DNA of 64,000 bases. It comes from an uncultured Prevotella sp. Lineage in GTDB: Bacteria > Bacteroidota > Bacteroidia > Bacteroidales > Bacteroidaceae. A program made the position numbers and the translations under genes. Below are positions 18,289 through 29,704 of the stretch, one piece after another. The notes beneath the pieces were generated by a model. That model was not told the DNA's origin. It did not search any database and worked only from the letters and a program-made list of their open reading frames with translations. The first letter of the stretch is position 1; each line of letters begins with the position of its first letter. Location: NCBI GenBank assembly GCA_900315955.1, contig ONBC01000004.1:16223-80222 (forward strand), read 5' to 3'.

Positions 18289-20760
18289 TCAGTCTTTCTT
18301 GTCTTTCTTGTTATCTTCTTCAATGGTGAAGTCTATCGGATGCTCGACCTTCTCATTGGTGAGCGCGAAGTCCCACACATCTTGAACGTTCTCCACATAG
18401 TGGAAGGAGACACCCTTGAGGTAGTTGTCGGGAATCTCTTCGATATCCTTCTTGTTGTCCTTGCAGATCACGATATCCGTGATTCCCGCCCGCTTGGCAG
18501 CGAGGATCTTCTCGCGGATGCCACCCACGGGCAGCACCTTGCCACGGAGCGTGATCTCACCCGTCATGGCCGTGTTCTTCCTGACCTTTCGCTGCGTGAG
18601 GGCTGAGGCTATGGAGGTTGCTATTGTGATGCCTGCAGAAGGCCCGTCTTTCGGCGTCGCTCCCTCGGGCACATGAATGTGGATATTCCAGCTGTCGAAC
18701 ACACGGTAGTCTACGCCTAAGCTGTCGCAATGAGCCTTGACATATTGCAGGGCGATGACAGCGCTCTCTTTCATCACGTCGCCGAGGTTGCCCGTGAGCG
18801 TCAGCTTCCCGCCCTTGCCTTTGGAGAGCGAGGTCTCGATAAAGAGGATCTCTCCGCCCACGGCTGTCCAGGCCAGACCTGTCACGACCCCGGCATAGTC
18901 GTTGCCCTGATAGATGTCGCGACTGAAAGGCGGCTTGCCGAGGATGCCTTCGATATCCGCGGCGGCGATGGCTTTCTCCGGAATAGGCTCTTTCATGGCC
19001 AGCCGCAGGGCTTCCTTGCGCAAGGTCTTGTTGATCTGCTTCTCCAGCTGACGCACACCGCTCTCACGCGTATAGTCCTCGACGATCTTCTCAAGGGAAG
19101 CCTTGGAGAACTTGATCTTAGGAGTCACCTTGTCAAGACCCGTGTTCTTCAGCTCACGCGGCACGAGATGTCGCTTGGCAATCTCTATCTTCTCTTCAGT
19201 GACATATCCCGGCACCTCAATGAGCTCCATACGGTCGAGCAACGGACGGGGAATGGTGCTGATGTCGTTGGCCGTGGCAATGAAGAACACCTTTGAGAGG
19301 TTATAGTCCAAGTCGAGATAGTTGTCGTGGAACGTACTGTTCTGCTCCGGGTCGAGCACCTCAAGCAGCGCCGAGGACGGGTCGCCGTTGTAGTTGTTGG
19401 CCGACACCTTGTCGATCTCGTCGAGGATGAACACCGGGTTGGACGATCCAGCCTTTTGGATGCCTTTTATGATACGTCCGGGCATGGCACCTACATACGT
19501 GCGCCGATGGCCTCGGATCTCGCTCTCATCGTGCAGGCCGCCCAGCGACATGCGCACATACTTGCGCTTCATGGCCTCGGCAATGCTTCTTCCGAGCGAG
19601 GTCTTGCCAACCCCCGGAGGACCGTAGAGGCAGAGGATGGGCGACTTGAGATCGCCGCGCAACTGCAATACGGCAAGATATTCGAGGATGCGCTCTTTCA
19701 CTTTCTCCATGCCGTAGTGGTTACGGTCAAGGATCATCTTGGCGCGCTTGATGTCGAGATCATCCTTTGTGCAATAGTTCCACGGCAGCGACACCATCGT
19801 GTCGAGGTAGTTGAGCTGCACACTGTAGTCAGGACTCTGCTGATTGAACGTGTCGAGGCGGTCGAGCTCTTTCTTGAACACCTTGGCGACAGCTTCTGGC
19901 CAATCCTTCTTCTCCGCCTTCTTTTCTAGGGCCGACTTCGCGGCGGAATCGCTGCTGTCACCTAACTCCTCGCGGATGTTCTTCATCTGCTGATGGAGAA
20001 AATATTCTTTCTGCTGGGAGTCAAGATCGGCACGGGTCTTGTTCTTAATGTCGCCCCTGAGCTTGGCAAACTGTATCTCGCGGTTCTCTATTTTGAGCAG
20101 CTCCAGTCCGCGCTCCCGCATGTCATCAATCTTCAGCAGCCTGATCTTCTCTTCCACGGGGAAAGGAAAGTTGGTGCAGACATAGTTGATGAGCATCGTG
20201 TTATCGTCGATGTGGAGGAAGGGCAGGGAAGCCTCATCCGGAAGGTCATCGTTGAGGCGAATGAGCTCGTGGAGCGCTGAACGGAGGTTGTCAGCGATCG
20301 ATTTGAATTCCGAGTCATCCTTTGAGGGCACAAACTCAGGGATAGGCACTACATGTCCTTTAAGGAAAGAGCGCTTGGATACGATTTTCTCCAATCGGCA
20401 GCGTGTTGTAGCCTGGAAAATAGCCGTTATGTTATTTGACGACGGCAGCTCGATGGTTCTCACCAAACGGCCCATCACGCCCACGTCGTACAAGTCTTCC
20501 TTCGAATTGGGATGCTCTTTATCGGGGTCTTTCTGACACATAATGGCGCAGACCCGCTTCTTATCGTCTTTCTCGAGATAGTGCGCAATATTGAGGCTCG
20601 CTTCTCGTCCAAGGAGAATAGGAACGAAAACCCCAGGCAGCACTACCATGTTTCGAGTAGTGAGAATAGGGCAGTCGCACTCTGTTCCTTCCTCGAAGAT
20701 AGCTGAGGGATCACCGTCAAAGTCGGCAATCATCTGAATGGTCGTATTTTCTTTTGGCAT
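18289..20760 (-). CDS. lon: ATP-dependent protease Lon
   Basis: 823 residues, slightly longer than the 784 of E. coli Lon. An N-terminal substrate-binding LON domain ([21 protein letters not shown]) leads into a coiled region with [17 protein letters not shown]. The AAA+ module has Walker [10 protein letters not shown] and Walker [10 protein letters not shown]. The protease domain has the Ser of the Ser-Lys dyad in DGPSAGIT. The last 20 residues are acidic and lysine-rich. Lon degrades damaged and regulatory proteins in the cytoplasm. It is the first gene of lon-tgt-permease, with a promoter at 20783-20816. Confidence 0.97.
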   Translation of the reverse strand: MPKENTTIQMIADFDGDPSAIFEEGTECDCPILTTRNMVVLPGVFVPILLGREASLNIAHYLEKDDKKRVCAIMCQKDPDKEHPNSKEDLYDVGVMGRLVRTIELPSSNNITAIFQATTRCRLEKIVSKRSFLKGHVVPIPEFVPSKDDSEFKSIADNLRSALHELIRLNDDLPDEASLPFLHIDDNTMLINYVCTNFPFPVEEKIRLLKIDDMRERGLELLKIENREIQFAKLRGDIKNKTRADLDSQQKEYFLHQQMKNIREELGDSSDSAAKSALEKKAEKKDWPEAVAKVFKKELDRLDTFNQQSPDYSVQLNYLDTMVSLPWNYCTKDDLDIKRAKMILDRNHYGMEKVKERILEYLAVLQLRGDLKSPILCLYGPPGVGKTSLGRSIAEAMKRKYVRMSLGGLHDESEIRGHRRTYVGAMPGRIIKGIQKAGSSNPVFILDEIDKVSANNYNGDPSSALLEVLDPEQNSTFHDNYLDLDYNLSKVFFIATANDISTIPRPLLDRMELIEVPGYVTEEKIEIAKRHLVPRELKNTGLDKVTPKIKFSKASLEKIVEDYTRESGVRQLEKQINKTLRKEALRLAMKEPIPEKAIAAADIEGILGKPPFSRDIYQGNDYAGVVTGLAWTAVGGEILFIETSLSKGKGGKLTLTGNLGDVMKESAVIALQYVKAHCDSLGVDYRVFDSWNIHIHVPEGATPKDGPSAGITIATSIASALTQRKVRKNTAMTGEITLRGKVLPVGGIREKILAAKRAGITDIVICKDNKKDIEEIPDNYLKGVSFHYVENVQDVWDFALTNEKVEHPIDFTIEEDNKKDKKD

Positions 20761-20782
20761 AATAAGTCAATATAACGTTGTG

Positions 20783-20816
20783 CAAAGTTACGAAGAATAA
20801 AATAAAACTGTGCAAA
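20783..20816 (-). promoter_or_regulatory. Promoter of lon-tgt-permease
   Basis: Read on the minus strand, TTTG (20816-20813) is followed after 22 bases by TAACTTTG (20790-20783). The start of transcription would be near 20778, about 18 bases before the lon ATG at 20760. No CIRCE-like inverted repeat is seen, so heat control, if any, is not through HrcA. Confidence 0.65.
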
Positions 20817-20851
20817 TGTCGTTTTGAAAAAAAGAAAAGCATTGAAAAAAC

Positions 20852-21550
20852 ATGGGTAATAGTTTTCAATTTAAGAAATTCGCTGTTTCTCAGGACCATT
20901 GTGCCATGAAAGTAGGCACCGATGGTGTACTCTTAGGTGCTTGGGCGCGGGGCGGTAACCGCATCTTGGATATCGGCACGGGCACGGGGGTCATAGCGCT
21001 GATGATGGCGCAACGCTTTCCGCAAGCTATGATAGATGCCATTGAGATTGATCACGGCGCAGCCGCGCAGGCTGCTGAGAATGCGGCCCGTTCTCCCTTT
21101 GCGGATCGTATTCATATAACGGAGACCGCCCTGCAGAATTTTAATCCCGATATACATTATAATATTATAGTCACCAATCCACCGTTCTTTGCTCACAGCC
21201 TGAGCGCCCCCGAGACCAGTCGCAGCCTGGCCCGGCAGACCGACAGTCTTCCTTTTTCCGCTATTTTCTCGTTTGCAAAAGATTATCTTGCCCCCGACGG
21301 CGAGCTGTCCGCGATCATTCCTTCCGATTACTTGGACGAGTTTTCGCAGGAAGCTTTCTTGCGCGGCTTGTTCCTTTCGAGGCTGTACAAAGTGAGGACG
21401 GTGGAGCGAAAGCCTGCCAAACGTTGCCTCGTGGCTTTCTCTTTGTTGCGTCCCGCTGCCTTTGACCGCCGGGAGGTCAACCTTTTGGAAGACGGAAACA
21501 AATGGTCAAGCTGGTACACTGAATTGACCGGGGAGTTCTATCTGAAGTGA
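20852..21550 (+). CDS. trmN6: tRNA1(Val) A37 N6-methyltransferase TrmN6
   Basis: 232 residues, normal for the family. A Rossmann-type SAM-binding motif is present (ILDIGTGTGVIALMMAQRF), as is the N6-adenine methyltransferase motif NPPF in IVTNPPFFAHS. The N-terminus FQFKKFAVSQDHCAMKVGTDGVLLGAW is typical of TrmN6/YfiC. The enzyme methylates A37 of tRNA1(Val). The gene is divergent from lon and is followed by the 0.66 kb intergenic region that carries repeat element E1. Confidence 0.92.
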   Translation: MGNSFQFKKFAVSQDHCAMKVGTDGVLLGAWARGGNRILDIGTGTGVIALMMAQRFPQAMIDAIEIDHGAAAQAAENAARSPFADRIHITETALQNFNPDIHYNIIVTNPPFFAHSLSAPETSRSLARQTDSLPFSAIFSFAKDYLAPDGELSAIIPSDYLDEFSQEAFLRGLFLSRLYKVRTVERKPAKRCLVAFSLLRPAAFDRREVNLLEDGNKWSSWYTELTGEFYLK

Positions 21551-21569
21551 CCGTTCAATTGGCAGTAAC

Positions 21570-21955
21570 TGTCAAAATTTATTTTTTTCAACCCCCTCTG
21601 AGAATCAATTATTTTCAAGGACAAGGGTGTTCGCTCAGAAATAACGCGATGATGAGGCAAGTTGGTAAATGATTATCAATCAGTATCTTATGCGTTTGTT
21701 GATTTTGGAATACATTCTTGTTCCTTTCAAGTCACCGACATTACTGTGTTATGTCACCGACATTACTGTGTTATGTCACTGACATTTAACCGTAAGGCAA
21801 CCGGGATAACCGTTAAATGGCAGTGACATAACCGTAGACATGTCCATTCTTTGTCTCTTTTTCACTCACAACAAGTCTGTTTCGTGCCATTTACCCCCTG
21901 CTTTCACGTTCTCTTTTGCAAACTTCCAATGACAAGATTTTTTACTTTTTGTAAA
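21570..21955 (+). repeat. Repetitive element E, copy 1 (fixed flanks, 22-base array)
   Basis: About 385 bp, homologous to the minus strand of 46485-46859. The left flank is shared (TGTCAAAATTTATTTTTTTC, then CAACCCC.TCTGAGAATC.ATT.TTTTCAA and AGTTGGTAAA), as is the right flank (CTTTCACG, CCAATG...ATTTTTTACTTTTTGT). The core is different. Here two full 22-base units (21731-21752 and 21753-21774, starting GTCACCGACATTACTG) are followed by a degenerate third, and an inverted repeat closes the core: arms 21770-21792 and 21810-21832, 21 of 23 matching. No ORF of note lies inside. The element occupies most of the gap between trmN6 and the pfkA promoter. Confidence 0.75.
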
Positions 21956-22130
21956 TATATATTCATACAAAACAGTTGGTTGCGGTGGTCGCTCTATGGG
22001 TCGGCCCTTAGAGCTGTTCCAAGATTACAAATGAAAGCAGGAACAACTTACGATTTGTGCAATCAGTGTTACATTTCGCTTAAGTTGCATTCATTTTTTC
22101 GTTAAACGTATTAAAAAAACTACGATACCC

Positions 22131-22161
22131 TTGGAAGTTTTAAGATTAATATTTAACTTTG
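22131..22161 (+). promoter_or_regulatory. Promoter of pfkA (and possibly the atp operon)
   Basis: TTG at 22131-22133 is followed after 20 bases by TAACTTTG at 22154-22161. Transcription would start near 22167, about 50 bases before the pfkA ATG. pfkA and atpD are only 42 bases apart with no hairpin between them, so this promoter may also serve the ATP synthase genes. Confidence 0.65.
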
Positions 22162-22215
22162 CCATATAATATAAAAGGAAACAAGGTATTTTAAAACCAC
22201 AAGAGGAACCACGAT

Positions 22216-23193
22216 ATGACAAAGATTAAGACTATCGGTATTCTAACATCAGGCGGTGACGCTCCTGGCATGAATGCAGCCATCCGCGCAGTGACCCGTG
22301 CGGGAATCTGTAACGGATTCAACGTCAAAGGCATCTACCGAGGTTATGACGGTTTGATCGACGACGACATCAAGCCTTTCACAACTGAGAATGTGTCGGG
22401 TATCATCATGCAGGGCGGTACTATTCTGAAGACCGCACGCTCAAAGGCTTTCATGACCCAGGAAGGTCGTGACAAAGCTTACGAGAATCTGAAGAAAGAG
22501 GGAATCGATGCCCTTGTTGTCATCGGTGGTAACGGTTCATTGACCGGTGCCCGTGATTTTGGTCAGGAGTATGACATTTGTTGTATCGGTCTTCCTGGAA
22601 CCATAGACAACGACCTCTATGGAACAGACACAACGATTGGTTACGACACGACGCTTAATACCATAGTAGAATGTGTGGACCGCATCCGCGATACCGCCCA
22701 GAGCCACGAGCGCATCTTCTTCGTGGAAGTGATGGGCCGTGATGCCGGCTATCTGGCTCAGAACTCGGCCATCGCCAGCGGTGCTGAGGCTGCCATCATC
22801 CCGGAAGACTCCACCGATGTCGACCAGCTTGCCAAGTTTATGGAACGTGGTATCCGCAAGTCGAAGAAGAGCTGTATCGTCATCGTCTCGGAGAGTCCTA
22901 AGTGCGGTGCGATGTATTACGCCAACCGTGTGCGCCAGGAGTTCCCGGAGTTCGACGTGCGTGTGTCTATCCTCGGCTATGTGCAGCGCGGCGGCCGTCC
23001 GTCGGCTCACGACCGTATTTTGGCCAGCCGCACAGGTGTAGGCGCCGTAGAGGCGATCTTGCAGGGACAGCGTAACATCATGGTCGGCATCCACAACAAC
23101 GAGGTCGTTTATGTGCCGCTGTCTGAAGCCATCCGCTCCGACAAGCCGTTCGACCGCAAGCTCATTACGGTGCTCGACGAACTGTCGATTTAA
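22216..23193 (+). CDS. pfkA: ATP-dependent 6-phosphofructokinase
   Basis: 325 residues, close to the 320 of bacterial Pfk[14 protein letters not shown] near the N-terminus and GGNGSLTGA form the nucleotide site, and [19 protein letters not shown] holds the catalytic Asp. Two positions separate ATP-type from pyrophosphate-type enzymes: Gly after GGN (Gly104 in E. coli) and Gly in PGTIDND (not Lys). Both are ATP-type here. The Asp of the common GGDGS motif is Asn in this protein. It catalyses the committed step of glycolysis. It lies immediately upstream of the ATP synthase operon. Confidence 0.95.
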   Translation: MTKIKTIGILTSGGDAPGMNAAIRAVTRAGICNGFNVKGIYRGYDGLIDDDIKPFTTENVSGIIMQGGTILKTARSKAFMTQEGRDKAYENLKKEGIDALVVIGGNGSLTGARDFGQEYDICCIGLPGTIDNDLYGTDTTIGYDTTLNTIVECVDRIRDTAQSHERIFFVEVMGRDAGYLAQNSAIASGAEAAIIPEDSTDVDQLAKFMERGIRKSKKSCIVIVSESPKCGAMYYANRVRQEFPEFDVRVSILGYVQRGGRPSAHDRILASRTGVGAVEAILQGQRNIMVGIHNNEVVYVPLSEAIRSDKPFDRKLITVLDELSI

Positions 23194-23217
23194 CAGCCCT
23201 AAACAGAAGTCAAATAA

Positions 23218-24762
<1,545 letters not shown>

Positions 24763-24787
24763 GCTTCTCAAAACAAGAAAGTAGCTT

Positions 24788-25027
24788 ATGTTAAGGTTAA
24801 AGGTTATTTCTCCCGAGAAGGTGATATTTGACGGTGAGGTGGAGAGCCTGAAGGTGCCCGGCACACTGGGCAGTTTCGAGGTGCTCGACAACCATGCGCC
24901 AATCATCTCGTCGCTCGTCAAGGGAGAAGTGGAATATAAAGGTAAGGACGGAGCTCAGAAGCTCGACATAGAAGGCGGTTTCGTAGAAGTGAAGAAAAAC
25001 GAGATCAGCCTCTGTGTGGAGATCTGA
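24788..25027 (+). CDS. atpC: ATP synthase F1 subunit epsilon, short form
   Basis: 79 residues, against about 135 in E. coli. Only the N-terminal beta-sandwich is present (LKVISPEKVIFDGEVESLKVPGTLGSFEVLDNHAPIISSL). The C-terminal two-helix domain, which in other bacteria can extend into F1 and inhibit ATP hydrolysis, is missing. Short epsilon subunits are usual in Bacteroidetes, so this is not a truncation of the gene. It follows atpD by 25 bases. Confidence 0.95.
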   Translation: MLRLKVISPEKVIFDGEVESLKVPGTLGSFEVLDNHAPIISSLVKGEVEYKGKDGAQKLDIEGGFVEVKKNEISLCVEI

Positions 25028-25052
25028 AGAGCTTCCGGGAGCGAATATCATT

Positions 25053-25107
25053 CAACACATTAATAGCAACACATTAATAGCAACACATTAATAGTAACAC
25101 ATTAATG
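25053..25107 (+). repeat. 14-base tandem repeat before the small atp ORF
   Basis: CAACACATTAATAG occurs three times in a row (25053, 25067, 25081). A fourth copy at 25095 has lost one base, so that ATTAATAG becomes ATTAATG. That change creates the ATG used by the next ORF (25105). Confidence 0.8.
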
Positions 25108-25296
25108 CTTAAAATAAAAAAGGTAAGACAAATAGGCATTTGGTACATAGCAGGCATCACACTGCTGACCCTCTTGATCTTGAATGTCTACCACGCTTAC
25201 GCTTATGTTGACGGTATTGTGATAGTCGCTCTCATCGTTCTCATCTTATGGCTCATTGCCATGGCAATCATCAGCAAGCTATGCCGTCGCCACTGA
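25105..25296 (+). CDS. Small two-helix membrane protein in the atp operon
   Basis: 63 residues with a basic N-terminus and two predicted membrane helices (WYIAGITLLTLLILNVYHAY and VIVALIVLILWLIAMAIIS), ending in CRRH. The ATG is formed by the last unit of the 14-base tandem repeat. The position between atpC and atpB and the size suggest a role in assembly of the membrane sector, as for AtpI or AtpQ/AtpR-type proteins, but no sequence motif proves it. The last 16 bases overlap the next small gene. Confidence 0.6.
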   Translation: MLKIKKVRQIGIWYIAGITLLTLLILNVYHAYAYVDGIVIVALIVLILWLIAMAIISKLCRRH

Positions 25297-25559
25297 CCAT
25301 CTTCCTCTGTGCGGCGCTGTTCACACTGTTGGGCATGGGGTGGATGAAAGGCTACGACTTCGTGAAAGCAAAGGCACCAGAACAGATTGTAAAGTTCTAT
25401 CTGGCCTACGCCGTGTTCAGAGTGTTGGCAATCCTGCTCGTCGTTGGCGTGTATGTATTGTTCATCTCCAAGAGCATGGCACAGTCGAAAGCCTTCGCGA
25501 TCATGGTGTTCGTCATGTACGCGGCGATGATGGCCTTGACATTGACAAAGAAACATTAA
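25281..25559 (+). CDS. Small multi-helix membrane protein in the atp operon
   Basis: 92 residues from the ATG at 25281 (MPSPLTIFLCAALFTLLGMGW). The frame is open from 25248, but a start there would give a hydrophilic, His-rich leader, so the internal ATG is more likely. Three membrane helices are visible (residues about 4-20, 40-60 and 70-88). It overlaps the preceding gene by 16 bases and precedes atpB by 13. A role in F0 assembly or as an AtpI-like protein is inferred from location only. Confidence 0.65.
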   Translation: MPSPLTIFLCAALFTLLGMGWMKGYDFVKAKAPEQIVKFYLAYAVFRVLAILLVVGVYVLFISKSMAQSKAFAIMVFVMYAAMMALTLTKKH

Positions 25560-25572
25560 AGCTCTAAAAATA

Positions 25573-26637
25573 ATGAGATATTTAGATCATATCATCTGTT
25601 TCCTATTGGCGCTCGTCCTTGCTGTTCCTGCTTCCGCAGCCGACAAGGACGGGGGAAAGCTCAATACCTCGCAGATCGTAATAGGGCATATCAAGGATTC
25701 CTACGACTGGCATGTGACAGACATTGGTGATAAGCATATTGTCATCAACCTTCCTGTAATCGTGAGAAGTTCTACAGGGTGGCATGTCTTCAGCACGGCT
25801 AAGTTTGCGGAGGAGGCTGATGCCAAGGGCTATCGTAAAGGTCCGTTCAACCTTGCTATTGCCAGTCAGGGTGAGCATGCAGGAAAGATAGTAGAGTTGC
25901 AAGGCAACCAAGAAGTGCTGCCTTTGGATATCAGTATCACGAAGACAGTAACCGTGCTTTTCATCAATTCGGTTCTGCTCATTCTCTGCATCCTCTTGCC
26001 GGCACGGTGGTACCGCCGGCATAAGTCCAGTGATCCTGCGCCCGGTGGGTTCACAGGCTTGATGGAGATGCTCGTGTCATGGGTTGAAGACAATGTCGTC
26101 AAGCCGGGTGTGGGTGAGGGTTACGAGAAGTATTCGCCTTATTTGCTGACGTGCTTCTTCTTCATCTTCATAAGCAATCTTATGGGGGTCATACCTTTCC
26201 CTCCGGGTGGCGGCAATCTGACAGGCAATATTGCCTGCACGTTCTTTCTGGCACTCTGCACGTTCATCATCACGCAGTTCAGCGGCACGAAGCATTATTG
26301 GAAAGACATCTTCTGGCCGGAGGTGCCATTGGCATTGAAAGCCTTCCCGCTCATTCCGATTATTGAGTTTGTCGGTATCTTCACCAAGCCTTTCGCCTTG
26401 ATGATCCGACTCTTTGCCAACATGATGGCTGGACACGCCATTGCTTTGTCGCTGACAAGCATCATCTTCGTGGTCGCTTCTATGGGATTGGGTGTAGCCG
26501 TAGGAATGTCTTCGCTGAGTGTACTCATGAGCATTTTCATGATGTGTCTGGAACTCTTGGTATGCTTCATCCAGTCGATGGTGTTTACCATGCTCAGCGC
26601 TACGTTTATCGGACTGGCACGAGTGAAGGGAGAATAA
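25573..26637 (+). CDS. atpB: ATP synthase F0 subunit a
   Basis: 354 residues, about 80 more than in E. coli. The extra part is N-terminal: a signal-like helix (residues 1-22, ending PASAAD) and a soluble domain of about 100 residues that would lie outside. This is usual in Bacteroidetes. The core has at least five membrane helices. The essential proton-path Arg is Arg279 in MIRLFANMMAGH. The protein forms the stator half-channels next to the c ring. Confidence 0.95.
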   Translation: MRYLDHIICFLLALVLAVPASAADKDGGKLNTSQIVIGHIKDSYDWHVTDIGDKHIVINLPVIVRSSTGWHVFSTAKFAEEADAKGYRKGPFNLAIASQGEHAGKIVELQGNQEVLPLDISITKTVTVLFINSVLLILCILLPARWYRRHKSSDPAPGGFTGLMEMLVSWVEDNVVKPGVGEGYEKYSPYLLTCFFFIFISNLMGVIPFPPGGGNLTGNIACTFFLALCTFIITQFSGTKHYWKDIFWPEVPLALKAFPLIPIIEFVGIFTKPFALMIRLFANMMAGHAIALSLTSIIFVVASMGLGVAVGMSSLSVLMSIFMMCLELLVCFIQSMVFTMLSATFIGLARVKGE

Positions 26638-26731
26638 GTCAAAAGTTGTCAGCTGTGCTGATAACATGCGGGCGAATTTCGTATAGCAGAAAAAGAAAAG
26701 ATATTAAATAACAAAATTAAAAGTTACAACT

Positions 26732-26977
26732 ATGATTTCAGCATTATTATTACAGGCTGCAGCAGCAGGCCTTGGAAAGTTAGGCGTAGGTTTAGGTGTC
26801 GGTCTTGCCGCTATCGGTGCAGGTATTGGTATCGGCCGTATCGGTGGTCAGGCAATGGATGCCATGGCCCGTCAGCCGGAGGTCATCAACAAGATCTTCA
26901 CAAACATGATCGTCGCGGCCGCTCTTATCGAGGGTGTCGCGCTGTTTGCTGTGGTCGTTGCTTTCCTCTGCATCTAA
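26732..26977 (+). CDS. atpE: ATP synthase F0 subunit c
   Basis: 81 residues forming two helices joined by the polar loop ARQPE. The first helix has the Gly-rich ring-packing pattern (GVGLGVGLAAIGAGIGIG). The ion-binding carboxylate is Glu67 in ALIEGVALF. The Ser/Thr pair after this Glu and the Gln/Tyr partners that mark sodium-binding c subunits are absent, so coupling to protons is the simpler reading. The gene lies 94 bases after atpB, a larger gap than elsewhere in the operon, which may give room for a stronger initiation site. Confidence 0.96.
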   Translation: MISALLLQAAAAGLGKLGVGLGVGLAAIGAGIGIGRIGGQAMDAMARQPEVINKIFTNMIVAAALIEGVALFAVVVAFLCI

Positions 26978-27002
26978 TCATAAACGAACTTAACGACTGC
27001 GT

Positions 27003-27515
27003 ATGGATTTATTATTGCCAAGCACAGGCTTGCTTTTCTGGATGACGATAGTCTTCCTCATTGTGCTGGCCATCCTGTGGAAATGGGGATTCCCTACCAT
27101 CACGAAGATGGTGAAGGAGCGCAAGGACTACATCGATGACAGTCTGAGAAAGGCACACGAAGCCAATGAGAAGCTTGCCAACATTCAAAAAGAAGGAGAA
27201 TCCATTCTGCAGGAAGCACGCGAGAAACAGGCAGTGGTTCTCAAAGAGGCCACTGCCACCCGTGATGCTATCGTCGCCAAAGCTGAAGAGCAGGCAAGGG
27301 ATCGCGGAGCACAGCTCATCAGCGATGCCAAAGCAGAGATTGAGCAGGAGAAACAGCAGGCTGTCCGCGAGATTCGCGCACAGGTCGCTGAGCTCTCTGT
27401 CAAGATTGCTGAGAAGATTGTCAAGCAGCAGCTTTCGACTGATGACAAGCAGATGGAATTAATCAACAAAATGCTTGATGAAGTGGCGGTCTCCGACAAG
27501 GCTGCCGATAAATAA
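27003..27515 (+). CDS. atpF: ATP synthase F0 subunit b
   Basis: 170 residues. One N-terminal membrane helix (STGLLFWMTIVFLIVLAILW) is followed by a long charged coiled coil with many Ala, Glu and Lys, the peripheral stalk. It lies between atpE and atpH as expected. The C-terminus (DEVAVSDKAADK) contacts delta in the family. Confidence 0.95.
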   Translation: MDLLLPSTGLLFWMTIVFLIVLAILWKWGFPTITKMVKERKDYIDDSLRKAHEANEKLANIQKEGESILQEAREKQAVVLKEATATRDAIVAKAEEQARDRGAQLISDAKAEIEQEKQQAVREIRAQVAELSVKIAEKIVKQQLSTDDKQMELINKMLDEVAVSDKAADK

Positions 27516-27527
27516 TGAAAATAATTA

Positions 27528-28070
27528 TTGTCTATGGATAGAGGTTTAATAGCAGTAAGATATGCTAAGGCTCTGCTGGAGAGTGCCATCCACTTTAAGA
27601 AGGAGGACACTGTCTATGCCGAGATGCAGACGCTCGCGGTCAACTATCTCCAGGTGCCCCAACTTCGATTCACGATAGACAATCCTACTCTTGACAACGA
27701 CAAGAAACTGTCATTGCTGAAGACGGCCTGTGGAGGAGAGGTCACAGACCTGACCGTGAGGTTCCTCGAGCTCGTGTTCCAGGAGGGACGCGGGTCGGCC
27801 TTACAGTTTATGGCTACGGCTTATATCACCCTCTACCGCAAGCACAAGAACATCATCCGCGGGAAACTTACCACCGCCGTGCCTGTATCGGCACAGACAG
27901 AGGCTAAGATGAAGCAGATGGTGGAGAGCCGCACAAAGGGCAACGTGGAGTTCAACACAGAGGTGGATCCAAGCATCATCGGAGGATTCATTCTCGAGTA
28001 TGATACTTACTGCCTCGATGCCAGTGTGAAGACGAAGCTCAACGACGTGCTCCAGCAGATGACAGTGTAA
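27528..28070 (+). CDS. atpH: ATP synthase F1 subunit delta
   Basis: 180 residues, normal length. The N-terminal helical domain begins RGLIAVRYAKALLESA. The C-terminal part carries the family signature around GGFILEYDTYCLDASVKTKLNDVLQQM. Delta joins F1 to the b stalk. It starts 12 bases after atpF. Confidence 0.93.
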   Translation: MSMDRGLIAVRYAKALLESAIHFKKEDTVYAEMQTLAVNYLQVPQLRFTIDNPTLDNDKKLSLLKTACGGEVTDLTVRFLELVFQEGRGSALQFMATAYITLYRKHKNIIRGKLTTAVPVSAQTEAKMKQMVESRTKGNVEFNTEVDPSIIGGFILEYDTYCLDASVKTKLNDVLQQMTV

Positions 28071-28114
28071 GGACTTGATATTGAGAATTGAACATTAAAC
28101 GAATTTGTTAATTC

Positions 28115-29704
28115 ATGAGTGATAAATTAAAACCAAGCGAGGTGTCGGAAGTGCTGCTCAGGCAACTGGAAGGCGTCAACTCGGATGAACAGTTTGATGA
28201 GTTGGGTACCGTCCTCACGGTAGGTGATGGTGTGGCTCACGTCTACGGACTGCGCAATGCCGAGGCCAGTGAGCTGCTCGAGTTTGAGAACGGCACCATG
28301 GCTATCGTCATGAACCTTGAGGAAGACAATGTAGGTTGTATCCTGCTCGGCCCTTCCTCAGGCATTGAGGAAGGCATGAAAGTGAAACGTACGCACCGCA
28401 TCGCTTCCATCCGGGTCAACGACAACTTCCTCGGGCGTGTCGTCAATACCTTAGGACAGCCTATCGACGGTAAGGGAGACATCGATCTGACCAATGCCTT
28501 CGAGATGCCGCTCGACCGTAAGGCTCCAGGTGTGATCTACCGCCAGCCCGTGAAGCAGCCGCTCCAGACGGGTCTGAAAGCCATCGACTCCATGATCCCT
28601 ATCGGTCGTGGACAGCGTGAGCTTATCATCGGTGACCGTCAGACAGGTAAGACGGCTATCGCAATCGATACGATCATCAACCAGAAAGGCAACTACGAGG
28701 CTGGCAAGCCTGTATATTGTATCTATGTCGCTATCGGTCAGAAAGCAAGTACGGTGGCTGCCCTCGTGCAGACGCTCAAAGAGCACGGTGCGCTGCCCTA
28801 CACCATCATCGTGAGTGCTACGGCAGCAGACCCTGCCGCCATGCAGTACTACGCACCGTTTGCAGGTGCCGCGATCGGTGAGTATTTCCGTGACCGTGGC
28901 TTCGATGCCCTCGTGGTCTATGATGACCTGTCGAAGCAGGCTGTGGCTTACCGTGAGGTGTCGCTGATCCTGCGCCGTCCGTCAGGACGTGAGGCTTATC
29001 CGGGCGATGTGTTCTACCTCCACTCCCGTCTGTTGGAGCGTGCCGCTAAGATCAACGAGCAGCAGGAGGTGGCTGAGCAGATGAACGATCTGCCGGAGTC
29101 GATGAAAGGTCATGTGAAAGGTGGAGGCTCGCTCACCGCACTGCCTATCATTGAGACACAGGCAGGCGATGTATCGGCTTACATTCCTACCAACGTGATC
29201 TCCATCACCGACGGTCAGATCTATCTGGAGACGAACCTCTTCAACCAAGGTTTCCGACCGGCTATCAACGTAGGTATCTCTGTGAGCCGTGTGGGTGGTT
29301 CGGCACAGATCAAGAGTATGAAGAAGGTGGCCGGTACGTTGAAGATCGATATGGCTCAGTACCGCGAGCTCGAGAGCTTCTCCAAGTTCTCCAGCGATAT
29401 GGATCCCGTGACCGCCATGACGATTGACCGTGGTCGTAAGAACAACCAGCTGCTTATCCAGCCTCAGTATACCCCAATGCCGGTTGGTGAGCAGGTCGCT
29501 ATCCTCTATTGTGGCGTGCACGGTCTGATGCACGATGTTCCTGTAGGCAAGGTTCGCGACTGTCAGGATCAGTTCCTTGAGCAGATGCGCACACAACACC
29601 AGGATGTCATCGACACCTTGGCTGCTGGAAAGATTGACGACACATGCACCAAGACCATCGAGGAAGTGATGGGCAACGTTGCCGGACAGTACAAAAAGAG
29701 TTAG
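28115..29704 (+). CDS. atpA: ATP synthase F1 subunit alpha
   Basis: 529 residues. The P-loop GDRQTGKT is at 173-180 with Lys179, and the alpha-type segment [18 protein letters not shown] is present. Alpha binds nucleotide at non-catalytic sites and alternates with beta in F1. After the stop a 150-base spacer with simple repeats separates it from atpG. Confidence 0.98.
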   Translation: MSDKLKPSEVSEVLLRQLEGVNSDEQFDELGTVLTVGDGVAHVYGLRNAEASELLEFENGTMAIVMNLEEDNVGCILLGPSSGIEEGMKVKRTHRIASIRVNDNFLGRVVNTLGQPIDGKGDIDLTNAFEMPLDRKAPGVIYRQPVKQPLQTGLKAIDSMIPIGRGQRELIIGDRQTGKTAIAIDTIINQKGNYEAGKPVYCIYVAIGQKASTVAALVQTLKEHGALPYTIIVSATAADPAAMQYYAPFAGAAIGEYFRDRGFDALVVYDDLSKQAVAYREVSLILRRPSGREAYPGDVFYLHSRLLERAAKINEQQEVAEQMNDLPESMKGHVKGGGSLTALPIIETQAGDVSAYIPTNVISITDGQIYLETNLFNQGFRPAINVGISVSRVGGSAQIKSMKKVAGTLKIDMAQYRELESFSKFSSDMDPVTAMTIDRGRKNNQLLIQPQYTPMPVGEQVAILYCGVHGLMHDVPVGKVRDCQDQFLEQMRTQHQDVIDTLAAGKIDDTCTKTIEEVMGNVAGQYKKS

